Source: Desulfovibrio sp. UIB00
Lineage (GTDB): Bacteria; Desulfobacterota; Desulfovibrionia; Desulfovibrionales; Desulfovibrionaceae
Reading direction: 5' to 3'
Length of the DNA: 64,000 nt
Assembly: GCF_022508225.1 (NCBI RefSeq)
Contig: NZ_JAETXJ010000003.1
Span: 305,556 to 369,555, forward strand
Below are positions 1 through 9,546 of this stretch, one piece after another (positions within the stretch are counted from its first letter, which is position 1; every line of letters starts with the position of its first letter). A program made the position numbers and the translations under genes. Under the pieces are notes generated by a model. It worked only from the letters and a program-made list of their open reading frames with translations. It did no database searches and had not been told where the DNA came from.

Positions 1-1389
1 TTGTGAAATACGGTTTGCCCGCGCCTGAGCAAACTTTCTTTCACTTATATCCGTACACAGAAATGCTATGATTCCATCTTCTGAGCGATAGGCAACAATA
101 TCTGCCCACAGGTTGTTGCCAGCAAGGTAAAATTCAAAATGAGACGGTTCACCGGTTTCCGCAGTGATTATGAGCGGATTCACCCAACGGGCTGTTTCGC
201 TGGTTTTGGGGCTGATTCTTTGCAGCAGTGTTTTGCCGATAACATCTTCCCGCTCCGCCTTGAATACGTCGCAGTAGGCCTGGTTGATCTCAACCAGTTT
301 GAAGTCGCAAATTTTTCCATCTGGCGCAAAGACCGGCTCGCACAGGGCCATGCCTGCCTGCATATTGTCAAAAAGGCCCTTGTAGCGTTTTTCGCCCAAT
401 TCAAGTGCCTTGAGCTGACGGGTGTAGCTCATGCCGCTCCAGAATGAAATAAACACGCAGACTATCCATAATAAACCCAGTGAAATAATGTCCTGCCGCC
501 ATTTGGCAAGTACGGCCTGCTCATACAGGCCAATAGAAAGATACAGAGGCCATTGGCGAAGCTTGCGATAAAACGCGATCCTTTTTTTATCGCCAAAATC
601 TGCACGCCTGTGCTGGTAGACGCTTGGGGCGGCATCGTGTTCAATAAGTTTTCGCAACGGGGGCGATGGCTTGGCGTCAAGCCAGAAACGTCCGCGCGGG
701 TACTGCGTGACAAGACCAAGCTTTTTGTCCCACAGGGTGGCCACGGCGCTTGTGCCCACAATGACGGCTGAAGCCATGATGTCCGAAAACATATCGATGG
801 AGACAGCGCAGGCCACAACGCCGCCAAACGAACCGTCGGGCAACAAATAGCGCATGGAAAGCACAATGATGGGGCGCGTCCACAACTGGCTGTAAAATGG
901 GTGGGAAATAACAAGCCCGGGGGAAGGATTATTGCGCAGCTGAACAAAGTGGTCGGCGTTGGTGATGGACATCTCGCCAGAAAGCGCGCGGGGAGAAGCG
1001 TACACTACCCGCCCCTGCGTATTTGTCAGCAAAAAGCCAAGGGTGTCCGGCAAGCGCTCATCAAGATTTTTACCGTATGTTTCAAAACGTTCCCAGGAGA
1101 CATCGCCGCTCAGTGCCTGCTGTTGCGCTTCATCAACTGCGCCCAGCAGGGCAAGATTGATTTTCTCAAAACGCCAGGAAAGAACATCATCAATGGATCG
1201 GGAAACACTTTCAAGCGTGTTGGAGGCTTTGTCGAGTTCCTGCTGCCTGCTGCCTACAAGGGCAAAAATGATAATGCCCAGAACAAGCAAATTGATTGCG
1301 GCAATGACCCATAGCTGCTTGCGGGAATGCAGCCGGGATGATTTGCTGCGTTCAGACTCTGAACGAAGGTTTGGCTGGGAAGCAGTCAT
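1..1389 (-). CDS. Membrane PDC/Cache-type sensor with PAS domain, C-terminus cut by the window edge
   Basis: Reading the minus strand from the ATG at 1387-1389 gives 463 codons without a stop down to base 1, so the gene continues beyond the left edge. The protein begins MTASQPNLRSESERSK. It has a membrane segment at about residues 26-45, a periplasmic region of about 250 residues that looks like a double-Cache sensor, a second membrane segment near 298-320, and a PAS/PAC domain from about 335 (YKGLFDNMQAGMAL to FLCTDISERKFAQAR). The output domain lies outside the window and could be a histidine kinase or GGDEF. The layout implies sensing of an extracytoplasmic ligand with a cytoplasmic PAS input. 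It sits before a diguanylate cyclase and a chemoreceptor on the same strand. The reading frame is certain, the output unknown. Confidence 0.85.
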   Translation of the reverse strand, partial: MTASQPNLRSESERSKSSRLHSRKQLWVIAAINLLVLGIIIFALVGSRQQELDKASNTLESVSRSIDDVLSWRFEKINLALLGAVDEAQQQALSGDVSWERFETYGKNLDERLPDTLGFLLTNTQGRVVYASPRALSGEMSITNADHFVQLRNNPSPGLVISHPFYSQLWTRPIIVLSMRYLLPDGSFGGVVACAVSIDMFSDIMASAVIVGTSAVATLWDKKLGLVTQYPRGRFWLDAKPSPPLRKLIEHDAAPSVYQHRRADFGDKKRIAFYRKLRQWPLYLSIGLYEQAVLAKWRQDIISLGLLWIVCVFISFWSGMSYTRQLKALELGEKRYKGLFDNMQAGMALCEPVFAPDGKICDFKLVEINQAYCDVFKAEREDVIGKTLLQRISPKTSETARWVNPLIITAETGEPSHFEFYLAGNNLWADIVAYRSEDGIIAFLCTDISERKFAQARANRISQ

Positions 1390-1635
1390 ATGAACCCCGC
1401 ATCGGCAGAATGCGTCAACTCCCAAGAAACAGAACAGCTGGCAGCAAGTGGAGGCAAAGGAGACCATGCAGTATTCAAAAAAAGTGAACGACAAGAGGCT
1501 GTTACGGAAATATGAAAATTAAAAACCTATAGCAATAAACCTACTCCAAATCTTTGTTCCAAGCAAGTTCATGACCCGATATTATAAACTGGTATGGCAT
1601 AATTACGCAGTTTAACACCTTAAATGCTCAAGAAA

Positions 1636-3078
1636 TCAACCCACTGAAACTCTGTTTTTCCCCATTCTTTTTGCATGGTAAAGCGCAGTGTCCGCCCTGT
1701 GGATCAGGCTGTCCTGGGTATCATAGGGGCGCATTTCTGCAAGGCCAATGCTCACTGTACAGTGCAGGCCGTCTGCAAAGCTGAACTCTTCAATCCGGCG
1801 GCGGAGCTTTTCTGCAATTTCTCCGGCTTCATTGGCGCCTGTTTCAGGCAAAAGCACAAGAAACTCCTCCCCACCCCAACGCCCGGCAATATCCTGTGGG
1901 CGCATCACATCGACAGCCAGGGCGCTCAGGGCCTGCAACACTGCGTCACCAGCAAGATGCCCAAAGGTATCGTTGACATTTTTGAAGTTGTCCACATCCA
2001 GCAACAGCACGGAAAGAGGAACTTCCCGCTGGTGCGCACGCAGCATGGCCTCGGCCATATCGCCAGAAAGTTTTTGCCGGTTGGCAAGGCCTGTGAGCTT
2101 GTCGGTATTTGAAATATGTAGCAGCACTGCATTCAGCCGTCGCAGCCGGTACGTCCAGTAACCCCAGAGCAGGGCAATGACAGCGCCTATCCCGCCGCCA
2201 AAAAGAAACCACATGGGGTTGATGGCTGACTGCACATTGATGGAAATGTGCTGATTTACCACCCTTCCCCGTTCCTGCGGTGTTATGGACATCACGCCCT
2301 TGTCCAGAATATTGCGCAGGGTGACATCACTTTTGCTTACGCCAATGCGCAGGTGGTTCATGTACATGGGCAATTGCCCGGCAATTTTCAGATTGAACAG
2401 CCCATTTTTGCGTATGGTGTAGGCGGCCACCATCAGGGAACGCATGGTCATGGAGCTGCGGCGGCTTGAGACCATTTTCATGGCCTCATCCTCTGACCGC
2501 ACAAGCTTGATCTCAAGATTGGGATAGCGCTCCCTGATCAGACCTTCCATTGCAGTGCCTTCGGGAAAGACGATGGATTCGTGCTCAAGCGCTGCAGGAT
2601 CAGAAATATAATGATGTTCTTCGCGGGTTATGAACACGTTGGGGTCACTGAACAGGGGCGAGGTAAAGATAAGCCATTCGCTACGTTCTGTGGTCTGATT
2701 GAGAAAACTCAGCACCTTGCACTGCCCGCTTTTGGAAAAAGCCAGGCTTTCATTCCAGTCGGCGGTGCGCACCAGTTCAAACTCAAGGCCGGTTCTGTCT
2801 GCAACCAGCGCCAGAAGATCGGCTGCAATGCCCACGTGTTTGCCCGATGCGTCTATCTGCTCATAGGGAACCCAGTCAGGGTCAACGCACAGGGTAACTT
2901 TTTTATGTTCGCGCAGGTAGGTCTGTTCGGTAGGGGTGAGGCTCACATCACCAATATGAGCGATAGCCGTATCAAACGCGCATGCCCCACCCGGCAATGC
3001 CTGCAAAATGAGCCAGACAAGCCCGCTACACAATAATTTGATGGTGCGTTTGGTCGCGTTGGCTCGTTGGATAGGCAT
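1636..3078 (-). CDS. Diguanylate cyclase with periplasmic SBP_bac_3-type sensor domain
   Basis: A signal-anchor N-terminus is followed by a periplasmic amino-acid-binding-type domain (about residues 40-265, containing VTLCVDPDWVPYEQID), a membrane segment near 290-312, and a GGDEF domain to the end. The active-site motif is GGEEF. An RxxD inhibitory site (RPQD) lies five residues before it, so product inhibition by c-di-GMP is expected. The likely reaction is 2 GTP to c-di-GMP. I chose the ATG at 3078 (MPIQRANATKRT) because GGGGGA lies just upstream and a signal peptide follows directly; an in-frame ATG at 3144 has no ribosome site. Related binding domains sense amino acids or other small solutes, but the ligand here is unknown. 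Confidence 0.9.
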   Translation of the reverse strand: MPIQRANATKRTIKLLCSGLVWLILQALPGGACAFDTAIAHIGDVSLTPTEQTYLREHKKVTLCVDPDWVPYEQIDASGKHVGIAADLLALVADRTGLEFELVRTADWNESLAFSKSGQCKVLSFLNQTTERSEWLIFTSPLFSDPNVFITREEHHYISDPAALEHESIVFPEGTAMEGLIRERYPNLEIKLVRSEDEAMKMVSSRRSSMTMRSLMVAAYTIRKNGLFNLKIAGQLPMYMNHLRIGVSKSDVTLRNILDKGVMSITPQERGRVVNQHISINVQSAINPMWFLFGGGIGAVIALLWGYWTYRLRRLNAVLLHISNTDKLTGLANRQKLSGDMAEAMLRAHQREVPLSVLLLDVDNFKNVNDTFGHLAGDAVLQALSALAVDVMRPQDIAGRWGGEEFLVLLPETGANEAGEIAEKLRRRIEEFSFADGLHCTVSIGLAEMRPYDTQDSLIHRADTALYHAKRMGKNRVSVG

Positions 3079-3326
3079 CCATTCCCCCAGACTTGAACTC
3101 TTGTCACTTTTTGCAAAAGCAAGACCGCTGGCATGCTCAGCCATAAAAGCGTGCGAATCAAAGCAGTACGTGCGGCCGATCCGTCACGGCAAAACCATCA
3201 TTTCATAATCTGCATATGAATGATTTTCTCCAGTCCTGCAATGGTGGAATGGGGATCCACGCATATTCTCCAAAACCTGAAGACCGTACGCAGGGGAACG
3301 AAACAACCTGTGACTGCCGCGCCATA

Positions 3327-3384
3327 CAAAAAAACCCGTTCCGGCCTGAAACCGCATACTACTGCGCTTTCAGGCCGGAACGGG
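3327..3384 (-). terminator. Rho-independent terminator of the hemerythrin chemoreceptor gene
   Basis: A perfect 17-bp stem pairs 3335-3351 with 3368-3384 around a 16-nt loop. On the minus strand it is followed by a run of eight T (3327-3334). It lies about 30 bases beyond the stop of the chemoreceptor gene. The rest of 3079-3412 shows no gene. Confidence 0.9.
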
Positions 3385-3412
3385 CCGTTAACAAACTGGC
3401 GAAAAAATGGAA

Positions 3413-5104
3413 TCAGGCAACTCTCCCCTTGCGGGTCGTGCCAAGCCTGGCAGCTTTTTTGACATAGGGCGCGTACTGCGCATCCATGCCCATAATGTGC
3501 TCCACAAGCCAGTCTTTTAGGAAGGACAGCAGATCCATGCTCAGGGTTATTGTTCCCTGCTTGAGGCCCTGCTCCACCTCATTGACCTTGGCCTCAAAGT
3601 CGCGGTGAATCTGAAGATGTTCCTTGATGGAAGGGTAATCGGTGTGAACAAAGTGCTTTTCTTCATCCCTGAAGTGAGTACTTGTGTAGTCACGGAGCTT
3701 GCGCAGAATGCCAAGCATCTCTTGCGCGCTGCTGTTATTGGTCATGGCGCTGTGCAGCTCGTTAATATAGTCAACAAGCAGGCGATGCTGGCTGTCTATA
3801 TCATTTATGCCAAGATCCATATTACGCGTCCACTGCACAAACTTGCTTGAAGATGCACGATCATAGTCGCCGCTTGCCAGAGCGCCTACAATCATGTCCA
3901 GTTCTTCCATGCCGCCCTGAAATGCCAGCAGTGCAGCAGTAAACACCTTCATATTGCCGGAGGTCTGCTCCGCCACTATGCGGATTTCGTCCAGGGCTTT
4001 ATTGGCGTCTTCAATATTTTCCGACTGCACTCCGGCGGTGGCGGCCACAGCCTGCAAATGCAGGGCTGTACCGGACATGGTCTCCAGAATTTCGCGCATG
4101 CGCTCGCCAGCCACAGAGGCGGAACTGGCGCCTTCAAGGCTGAGGCGCGCGGCGGCATCCACTGTTTCGGCATTGCGGTGGGCCTCATGCTGAATGGCCT
4201 TTACGGCGTCTTCAACTTCCCGCGTGGCTCCCATGGTTTTTTCCGCAAGTTTGCGCACTTCGTCGGCCACAACGGCAAAACCGCGCCCGGCCTCGCCAGC
4301 CCGCGCTGCCTCAATGGCTGCGTTAAGGGCCAGCAGGTTGGTCTGGTCGGCAACTTCATTGATGACAGCCATCACCTTGCCGATATTACTGGCTTTTTCT
4401 CCAAGCCCCGCCATGGCTTCCTTGAGCTGCACAATGGTATTTTTGAGTTGCTCAATGGAACTAACAGCGCCGTCAACCTGCTCCTTGCTCGCAGATGCGC
4501 TGCCGCTGGCCGTTTGCGCGTTTTCCGAAATCTCGCGCACACGCATGGATGATTCGTGAGCACCCTGAGAGACCGTATCCATAGCGCCGCCGGTTTCGTT
4601 CAGGCGGTCGCGCTGCACGGCAACCCCCTGGTTCACTTCTGTAACCAGAGTTGCGAGGTTCTGTGCTTCGGCAGAGAGTTTGGCGCAAACAGTATGCGCC
4701 TTGTGCAGCACGGCATCGCCCTTTTCAAATTTCTCAACCAAGGCCGCATTTTCGGCCTGCGCCGCTTGCAGCTTTGCCTGAAGCGCCGCATTGTTGCCTT
4801 CAAGCCCGGCAGTGCGTTGCCGCTCGGCAGCCAGATTATCTTCCGTCGAACGCAGCCGCCCAAGGCAATAGGCAAGGCGTTCCAGATTATTTGCGCCGCC
4901 GGATTCGCCAGCGCGGCTGGCGACCTCATCCATCTGCTCGCGCATTTGCCTGGCCTCAGCCAGGGCGCGTAGCCATATAATTGCATCAACCACCAGGCAG
5001 GCAGCCACGCCGCCCAAGGCAAGCCACAACAATCCGTCAATTTTTCCAACAACCGCGAAAATAACCAGCATGGCAAAAGCAAACGCATGGGAAATAAAAA
5101 CCAT
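3413..5104 (-). CDS. Methyl-accepting chemotaxis protein with C-terminal bacteriohemerythrin domain
   Basis: Two membrane segments near the N-terminus are separated by only a few residues, so there is no periplasmic sensor. A coiled coil and the conserved receptor hairpin follow (core [18 protein letters not shown]). The last 130 or so residues are a hemerythrin domain with all expected di-iron ligands: H in DSQH, H and E in THFRDEE, two H in HLQIH, then H and D in HIMGMD. This resembles DcrH of Desulfovibrio vulgaris, except that the periplasmic domain is missing. Signalling through CheW/CheA in response to O2 is the expected role. The ATG at 5104 is preferred (AGGGTGGG upstream); the in-frame ATG at 5185 lacks a ribosome site. 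Confidence 0.93.
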   Translation of the reverse strand: MVFISHAFAFAMLVIFAVVGKIDGLLWLALGGVAACLVVDAIIWLRALAEARQMREQMDEVASRAGESGGANNLERLAYCLGRLRSTEDNLAAERQRTAGLEGNNAALQAKLQAAQAENAALVEKFEKGDAVLHKAHTVCAKLSAEAQNLATLVTEVNQGVAVQRDRLNETGGAMDTVSQGAHESSMRVREISENAQTASGSASASKEQVDGAVSSIEQLKNTIVQLKEAMAGLGEKASNIGKVMAVINEVADQTNLLALNAAIEAARAGEAGRGFAVVADEVRKLAEKTMGATREVEDAVKAIQHEAHRNAETVDAAARLSLEGASSASVAGERMREILETMSGTALHLQAVAATAGVQSENIEDANKALDEIRIVAEQTSGNMKVFTAALLAFQGGMEELDMIVGALASGDYDRASSSKFVQWTRNMDLGINDIDSQHRLLVDYINELHSAMTNNSSAQEMLGILRKLRDYTSTHFRDEEKHFVHTDYPSIKEHLQIHRDFEAKVNEVEQGLKQGTITLSMDLLSFLKDWLVEHIMGMDAQYAPYVKKAARLGTTRKGRVA

Positions 5105-5968
5105 AAACCCACCCTTGTCGGAAAACGGATAATTGTGCCCGAGGTTAAAAAAACAGCCTCTCAGTAAACCAAGCAGAACGATCATATTATCGTTTATCGG
5201 ACATTACAAGCCGCACCAATAGCGCCAAATTTAAAAAAATGTTACATTTATGAGTCTGCCCTCAATTGGGACGGCAGCACGTGCGAGGTCAACACAAGCG
5301 GATGTCATATTGACACCAAAGCCAATATTTATAATGATGCCGAGGTATTTTAATGAAAATTTTGATGCAGGTATCCTGCCGCAAACATAACTGCTTGTGG
5401 TTCCTGTATTCTAGGAGCGATTTCACCTTGTAATCGCTCTTAAGGCTGTGCGAGCAAGCGCCTGATTATGAGGCGCGAGTGCTTTTTACCCGCCGGGGTA
5501 AACGCCTGAACATGTGACGTAAAATTTTGCGAATACATTTTCGCATCATTTAAGTGCTCAAGAACGCAGCGACGCCTCCCCCCCAAGGCACCAGTCAGCG
5601 ATGGATCATGCACCGCTAAGCGCCGCATGGTTTGGTATTTTTCTTTGTCGGTTGCCGCGTATCGTTCACAGAAGCGTGAAGCGGCGTGCGCTGAACCACG
5701 ATAGCGCACCCGGCTTTCTTGCCTGCCAGCATCGGCGCGCCCGATGAGCGCAGACACTGCACTCTGGCAGAGACTCAGGGAAACTGTTTGCCGTAGACGT
5801 GCTCTTGCACAACGGCACCCCATCAAAACCAGAGCACCGTAAACAACGAGTGCGAGGCTTTGCTTTTATGGGTTTGGCAAACACCATTTTCCAGGTAGTT
5901 TTCTTGGGCGGCGCTGCTATTTGGCAACGGGGCGCCGTCTTCCGTAAATGCCATTCCAGGAGGAAACC
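5105..5968. other. Long intergenic region between the chemoreceptor and the glutamate transporter
   Basis: About 860 bases lie between divergent genes. I find one candidate 26-codon leader ORF at 5353-5433 (separate entry) and an 8-bp hairpin (5415-5422 with 5432-5439). No known riboswitch is recognisable. The minus-strand reading frame across 5440-5826 is rich in Arg, Cys and Ser and looks non-coding. The promoter for the transporter should lie here, but I cannot place it with confidence. Confidence 0.5.
5353..5433 (+). CDS. Candidate small ORF, possible leader peptide
   Basis: An ATG at 5353 sits seven bases after GAGG and opens 26 codons ending in TAA at 5431-5433 (begins MKILMQVSCRKHN). 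The stop overlaps an 8-bp hairpin (5415-5422 with 5432-5439). The ORF lies 535 bases before the glutamate transporter start on the same strand. The composition offers no regulatory codon run, so a leader-peptide role is only a possibility. It may equally be chance. Confidence 0.2.
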   Translation: MKILMQVSCRKHNCLWFLYSRSDFTL

Positions 5969-6880
5969 ATGGCGCTGAAGAAATCCATTTTGTCCGCTCT
6001 TGCGGCTCTGCTTCTGCTGACCTCTGTTCAGGGCGGCCAGGCGCAGGCAGAGGAACTCACCGGGACCTTGAAAAAAATCAAGGATACTGGCGTGATTGTT
6101 GTGGGTCACCGTGAATCTTCCGTGCCTTTTTCCTACTACGATCTTCAGCAGAACGTTATCGGCTACGCACAGGATTATTCCAACAAGGTTGTGGAAGCCG
6201 TTAAAAAACAGCTGAACATGCCCAACCTCCAGGTGCGTTTTGTGCCCATCACCTCGCAGAACCGCATTCCCCTGCTGCAGAACGGCACCTTTGATTTCGA
6301 GTGTGGCTCGACCACCAATAACCTGGAACGTCAGCAGCAGGTTGACTTCTCCAACACCTTTTTTATCATCGGCACCCGCCTGCTGGTCAACAAAGACTCC
6401 GGCATCAAGGACTTTGACGGCCTGAAGGGCAAGAACGTTGCCGTGACCTCCGGCACCACGTCTGAAAAACTGCTGAACAAGATGAATGACGAGAAGGGCC
6501 TCGCCATCAACATCATCAGCGTAAAAGACCACGGCGATGCGTTCCGTACAGTGGAATCTGGCCGCGCTGTGGCCTTCTTTATGGATGACGCCCTGCTTGC
6601 CGGCGAACGCGCCAAGGCCAAAAAGCCCGCTGACTGGATCATCGTGGGTACCCCGCAGAGCTTTGAAGCCTACGGCTGCATGGTGCGCAAGGGTGATGCC
6701 CAGTTCAAGAAGCTGCTCGACGACGTGATCGCTGCGGAACAGGGCAACGGCAATGCCGAAAAGTCCTTTAACCGCTGGTTCATGCAGCCCATTCCGCCCA
6801 AGAACATGAACATGAATTTTGAAATGTCTGATGAAATGAAGGCTCTCTTCAAGGCCCCCAACGATAAGGCCCTGAACTGA
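5969..6880 (+). CDS. gltI: Glutamate/aspartate ABC transporter, periplasmic binding protein
   Basis: The 303-residue precursor has a Sec signal peptide ending near GGQAQA and an SBP_bac_3 fold of the GltI type. The binding region includes VGHRESSVPFSYYD and FECGSTTNNLERQ. It captures glutamate/aspartate in the periplasm and delivers it to the downstream permeases. The start at 5969 follows a perfect AGGAGG at 5958-5963; an in-frame ATG at 5948 lies before that site and is rejected. The three following genes resemble GltJ, GltK and GltL of E. coli closely, which supports the substrate. A strong hairpin separates this gene from the permease genes. Confidence 0.93.
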   Translation: MALKKSILSALAALLLLTSVQGGQAQAEELTGTLKKIKDTGVIVVGHRESSVPFSYYDLQQNVIGYAQDYSNKVVEAVKKQLNMPNLQVRFVPITSQNRIPLLQNGTFDFECGSTTNNLERQQQVDFSNTFFIIGTRLLVNKDSGIKDFDGLKGKNVAVTSGTTSEKLLNKMNDEKGLAINIISVKDHGDAFRTVESGRAVAFFMDDALLAGERAKAKKPADWIIVGTPQSFEAYGCMVRKGDAQFKKLLDDVIAAEQGNGNAEKSFNRWFMQPIPPKNMNMNFEMSDEMKALFKAPNDKALN

Positions 6881-6886
6881 TTTTAG

Positions 6887-6931
6887 GCATGCCCGGGAGC
6901 TTCAGGCGCAAGCGGGCGCTCCCGGGCATGC
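6887..6931 (+). promoter_or_regulatory. Intercistronic hairpin between the binding protein and permease genes
   Basis: A perfect 14-bp stem (6887-6900 with 6918-6931) has a 17-nt loop and no T-run. It lies seven bases after the gltI stop and before gltJ. Such hairpins often protect the upstream mRNA and lower downstream expression, fitting the excess of binding protein over permease that ABC importers need. That role is inferred. Confidence 0.7.
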
Positions 6932-6984
6932 GTTTAAGCCCGCTGCAATGAGATACGTTTTTTACACAGGGATGGAACCAACGA

Positions 6985-7734
6985 ATGCAGGCTAACTGGA
7001 ACTGGGGCATTTTTTTTGAGCAGGCGCCGTTCGGAAACGTCACCTACTTTAGCTGGCTGGTGGACGGCTTTTTGACGACAGTGGCCCTGTCTGTCTGTGC
7101 CTGGATTCTGGCTTTTCTTCTGGGCTCTTTTTTCGGTATTCTCCGCACTCTGCCCAACAAGATTTTGAGCAACATTGGCGCAGCCTATGTGACCATTTTT
7201 CGCAACATACCTCTTATCGTTCAGTTTTTCATATGGTACCTTGCAGCACCAGACCTGCTGCCCTACAAAGCAAGTGTATGGTTTAAGGCAGAACTGAACC
7301 CCAACATCCAATTTTTTATCATTTCCACCTGCGCGCTGGGTTTCTTTACCGGGGCGCGCGTCTGTGAGCAGGTCAGGTCTGGCATTCAGGCCCTCTCGCG
7401 CGGGCAACGCTACGCAGCCCTGGCTCTTGGCCTTACGCTGCCGCAAACCTATCGTCATGTTCTGTTGCCCAATGCCTACCGCATTATCATTCCGCCTTTG
7501 ACCTCCGAGATGCTCAATATGGTCAAGAACTCCGCAGTTGCCTCAACTGTGGGGCTTATCGAACTGACCGCGCAGGCCAACCGCCTTCTGGAATTTTCCG
7601 GCTACGCGTATGAATCGTTCATTGCGGTTACGCTTGCCTACGCCTTCCTGAATTTTGTGGTCATGCGTTCCATGAAACTGCTGGAGAACAAAATGCGTTT
7701 GCCCTCCATGAGCACAGGAGGCAAAAATGTTTAG
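6985..7734 (+). CDS. gltJ: Glutamate/aspartate ABC transporter permease GltJ
   Basis: The 249-residue inner-membrane protein belongs to the HisMQ-type polar amino-acid permease family. Its N-terminus ([17 protein letters not shown]) and the stretches [11 protein letters not shown] and [13 protein letters not shown] closely match E. coli GltJ as I remember it. The cytoplasmic EAA-type loop is around residues 150-175 ([13 protein letters not shown]), the coupling site for the ATPase. It overlaps gltK by 8 bases, indicating translational coupling. Confidence 0.95.
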   Translation: MQANWNWGIFFEQAPFGNVTYFSWLVDGFLTTVALSVCAWILAFLLGSFFGILRTLPNKILSNIGAAYVTIFRNIPLIVQFFIWYLAAPDLLPYKASVWFKAELNPNIQFFIISTCALGFFTGARVCEQVRSGIQALSRGQRYAALALGLTLPQTYRHVLLPNAYRIIIPPLTSEMLNMVKNSAVASTVGLIELTAQANRLLEFSGYAYESFIAVTLAYAFLNFVVMRSMKLLENKMRLPSMSTGGKNV

Positions 7735-8404
7735 CATAGACTGGAGCATCATCCAGCAGAGCCTCCCCCTGCTTGCGCAGGGGGCAATGGTAACGCTCAA
7801 GATCACCATCACGGCCATTGCCTTTGGCATGGTGCTAGGCACGTTGCTGGCAGTGGCGCGCATTTCTGTTTACGCGCCCATGCGCTGGCTCTCTGCCGCC
7901 TACGTGAACTGCTTCCGCTCCATCCCCCTTGTGATGGTGCTGTTGTGGTTCTACCTTATTGTGCCGCAGTTTTTGACTTCATTTTTCAATCTTTCGCCGC
8001 AAACAGACATCCGGCTTGTTTCCGCCATAGTGGCCTTTACCGCATTTGAGGCGGCCTACTATGCAGAAATTATCCGCGCGGGCATGCGCAGTGTTTCCAG
8101 CGGCCAGTATGCGGCATCCCTTGCGCTTGGCATGACCAAGTCGCAAACCATTACCTATGTCATCCTGCCGCAGGCATTCCGCGTTATGACGCCCCTGCTG
8201 CTGACTCAGGGCATGATTCTTTTTCAGGATACCGCCCTGGTGTACATCATCGGCCTTGCCGACTTTTTCCGCACCGCTTCCAACATTGGCAAAACAACAG
8301 GCTATGAAATTGATATGGTACTGATTGCAGGATCCGGCTACTTTGTGGTCTGCCTCTGTGTGTCAGCCACCGTAACCATGGTAAAAAAGAGACTCAATCA
8401 ATGA
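7727..8404 (+). CDS. gltK: Glutamate/aspartate ABC transporter permease GltK
   Basis: This 225-residue permease pairs with GltJ to form the membrane channel. Hallmarks are [36 protein letters not shown] and the EAA-type loop [12 protein letters not shown]; each closely resembles E. coli GltK. It overlaps gltJ by 8 bases and the ATPase gene by 4 bases (ATGA), so the three are co-translated. Confidence 0.95.
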   Translation: MFSIDWSIIQQSLPLLAQGAMVTLKITITAIAFGMVLGTLLAVARISVYAPMRWLSAAYVNCFRSIPLVMVLLWFYLIVPQFLTSFFNLSPQTDIRLVSAIVAFTAFEAAYYAEIIRAGMRSVSSGQYAASLALGMTKSQTITYVILPQAFRVMTPLLLTQGMILFQDTALVYIIGLADFFRTASNIGKTTGYEIDMVLIAGSGYFVVCLCVSATVTMVKKRLNQ

Positions 8405-9153
8405 TTAATCCCACCGATGAAGCCATGATCATTCTGGAAAACGTATCCAAGTGGTACGGTGACTTCAATGTGCTGAGCCACTGTAGCACGCGCATACACA
8501 AGGGCGAGGTTGTTGTGGTATGCGGGCCTTCCGGTTCGGGAAAATCCACACTGATCAAAACCGTGAACGGCCTTGAACCCGTGCAGTCTGGCAAGATTTT
8601 TGTAAACAACACAGAAGTAACCAGCAAAAAGACCAACCTGGCCCAGCTCCGCAGCCACGTTGGCATGGTTTTTCAGCATTTTGAGCTTTTTCCGCACCTG
8701 AACATCATCCATAACCTTGTTCTGGCTCAGGAAAAGGTGCTCAAGCGCAACCGCGAAGAATCCATGGAAAAGGCCCACATGCTGCTCAAGCGGGTCGGTC
8801 TTGAACAGCAAACGGAAAAGTATCCTTCACAGCTCTCCGGCGGGCAGCAGCAGCGCGTTGCCATTGCCCGCGCCCTGTGCATGGATCCCGTGGCCATGCT
8901 TTTTGACGAGCCAACCTCCGCACTTGACCCCGAGATGATTAACGAAGTGCTGGATGTCATGGTTGAACTGGCCTACGAAGGCATGACCATGATGGTCGTT
9001 ACCCATGAAATGGGCTTTGCCCGCAAGGTCGCTAACCGGGTTCTCTTTATGGAAAGCGGCCAGATTCTCGAAGACTCCCCCAAGGACAAATTCTTCGACA
9101 ATCCAGCAACCCAGCGCGCCAAGGACTTTTTGGCCAACATCATTCCGCACTAA
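8401..9153 (+). CDS. gltL: Glutamate/aspartate ABC transporter ATP-binding protein GltL
   Basis: The 250-residue cytoplasmic ATPase has Walker A (GPSGSGKST), the ABC signature (LSGGQQQR), Walker B ([13 protein letters not shown]) and the switch histidine (VVTHEM). It energises uptake through GltJK. The start ATG overlaps the gltK stop by four bases. An internal Met at codon 9 (MIILENV) would remove a short non-conserved extension, but the overlap favours the first. A strong terminator follows. Confidence 0.95.
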   Translation: MINPTDEAMIILENVSKWYGDFNVLSHCSTRIHKGEVVVVCGPSGSGKSTLIKTVNGLEPVQSGKIFVNNTEVTSKKTNLAQLRSHVGMVFQHFELFPHLNIIHNLVLAQEKVLKRNREESMEKAHMLLKRVGLEQQTEKYPSQLSGGQQQRVAIARALCMDPVAMLFDEPTSALDPEMINEVLDVMVELAYEGMTMMVVTHEMGFARKVANRVLFMESGQILEDSPKDKFFDNPATQRAKDFLANIIPH

Positions 9154-9183
9154 TCGCCGCATTAGGGCGCTGACAACAGCATA

Positions 9184-9228
9184 CCCCGGCCTGTTCCCTG
9201 ATACATGGGGGAACAGGCCGGGGTTTTT
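9184..9228 (+). terminator. Rho-independent terminator of the glt operon
   Basis: A perfect 15-bp GC-rich stem (9184-9198 with 9209-9223) has a 10-nt loop and is followed by TTTTT at 9224-9228. Confidence 0.95.
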
Positions 9229-9414
9229 CTGTGTGGTGCGCACGGCTCACGACCTTAACGAATACCTTTTCCTAAAGCGTATGCCTGCGCTCAAGGCTGC
9301 CTGTGCATCGTGCGCAGAAGTTGCCTCATCATACAAAATCCTTCTGCAGTCAGCCTCCATGTTTGAAGCAAGCAAAGTGGTCTGAGCGAATGCCTTGATA
9401 TACTGTCAAAAATT

Positions 9415-9428
9415 CCTCTCCGGAGAGG
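9415..9428. promoter_or_regulatory. Perfect 14-bp palindrome upstream of the flagellin promoter, possible activator site
   Basis: CCTCTCCGGAGAGG is a perfect palindrome lying about 100 bases before the predicted flagellin transcription start. It is flanked by GGGAAAATTTTTCCC (9427-9441) and an outer repeat AATTCC/GGAATT (9411-9416, 9445-9450). Sigma-54 promoters need an upstream activator site at about this distance. The assignment is inferred from position and symmetry only. Nothing else is evident between 9229 and 9490. Confidence 0.4.
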
Positions 9429-9490
9429 GAAAATTTTTCCCTTGGGAATTCTAATCTTATAACTATTTAAATTATAACAATTTTTTTTAT

Positions 9491-9506
9491 TGGCACATGG
9501 ATTGCA
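9491..9506 (+). promoter_or_regulatory. Sigma-54 (RpoN) promoter of flagellin
   Basis: TGGCACATGGATTGCA matches the RpoN consensus TGGCAC-N5-TTGCW exactly, with the invariant GG and GC at correct spacing. The start of transcription is expected near 9518 and the flagellin ATG is at 9547. The gene therefore requires an enhancer-binding activator. Confidence 0.9.
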
Positions 9507-9546
9507 TCTTGGCGAGTACAGCTTAGTAACCACCAGGAGGTGTCCC

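Noticed and set aside
5440..5826. A 128-codon open frame on the minus strand
   Set aside because: Composition is Arg/Cys/Ser-rich with no domain, no ribosome site and no conserved-looking stretch.
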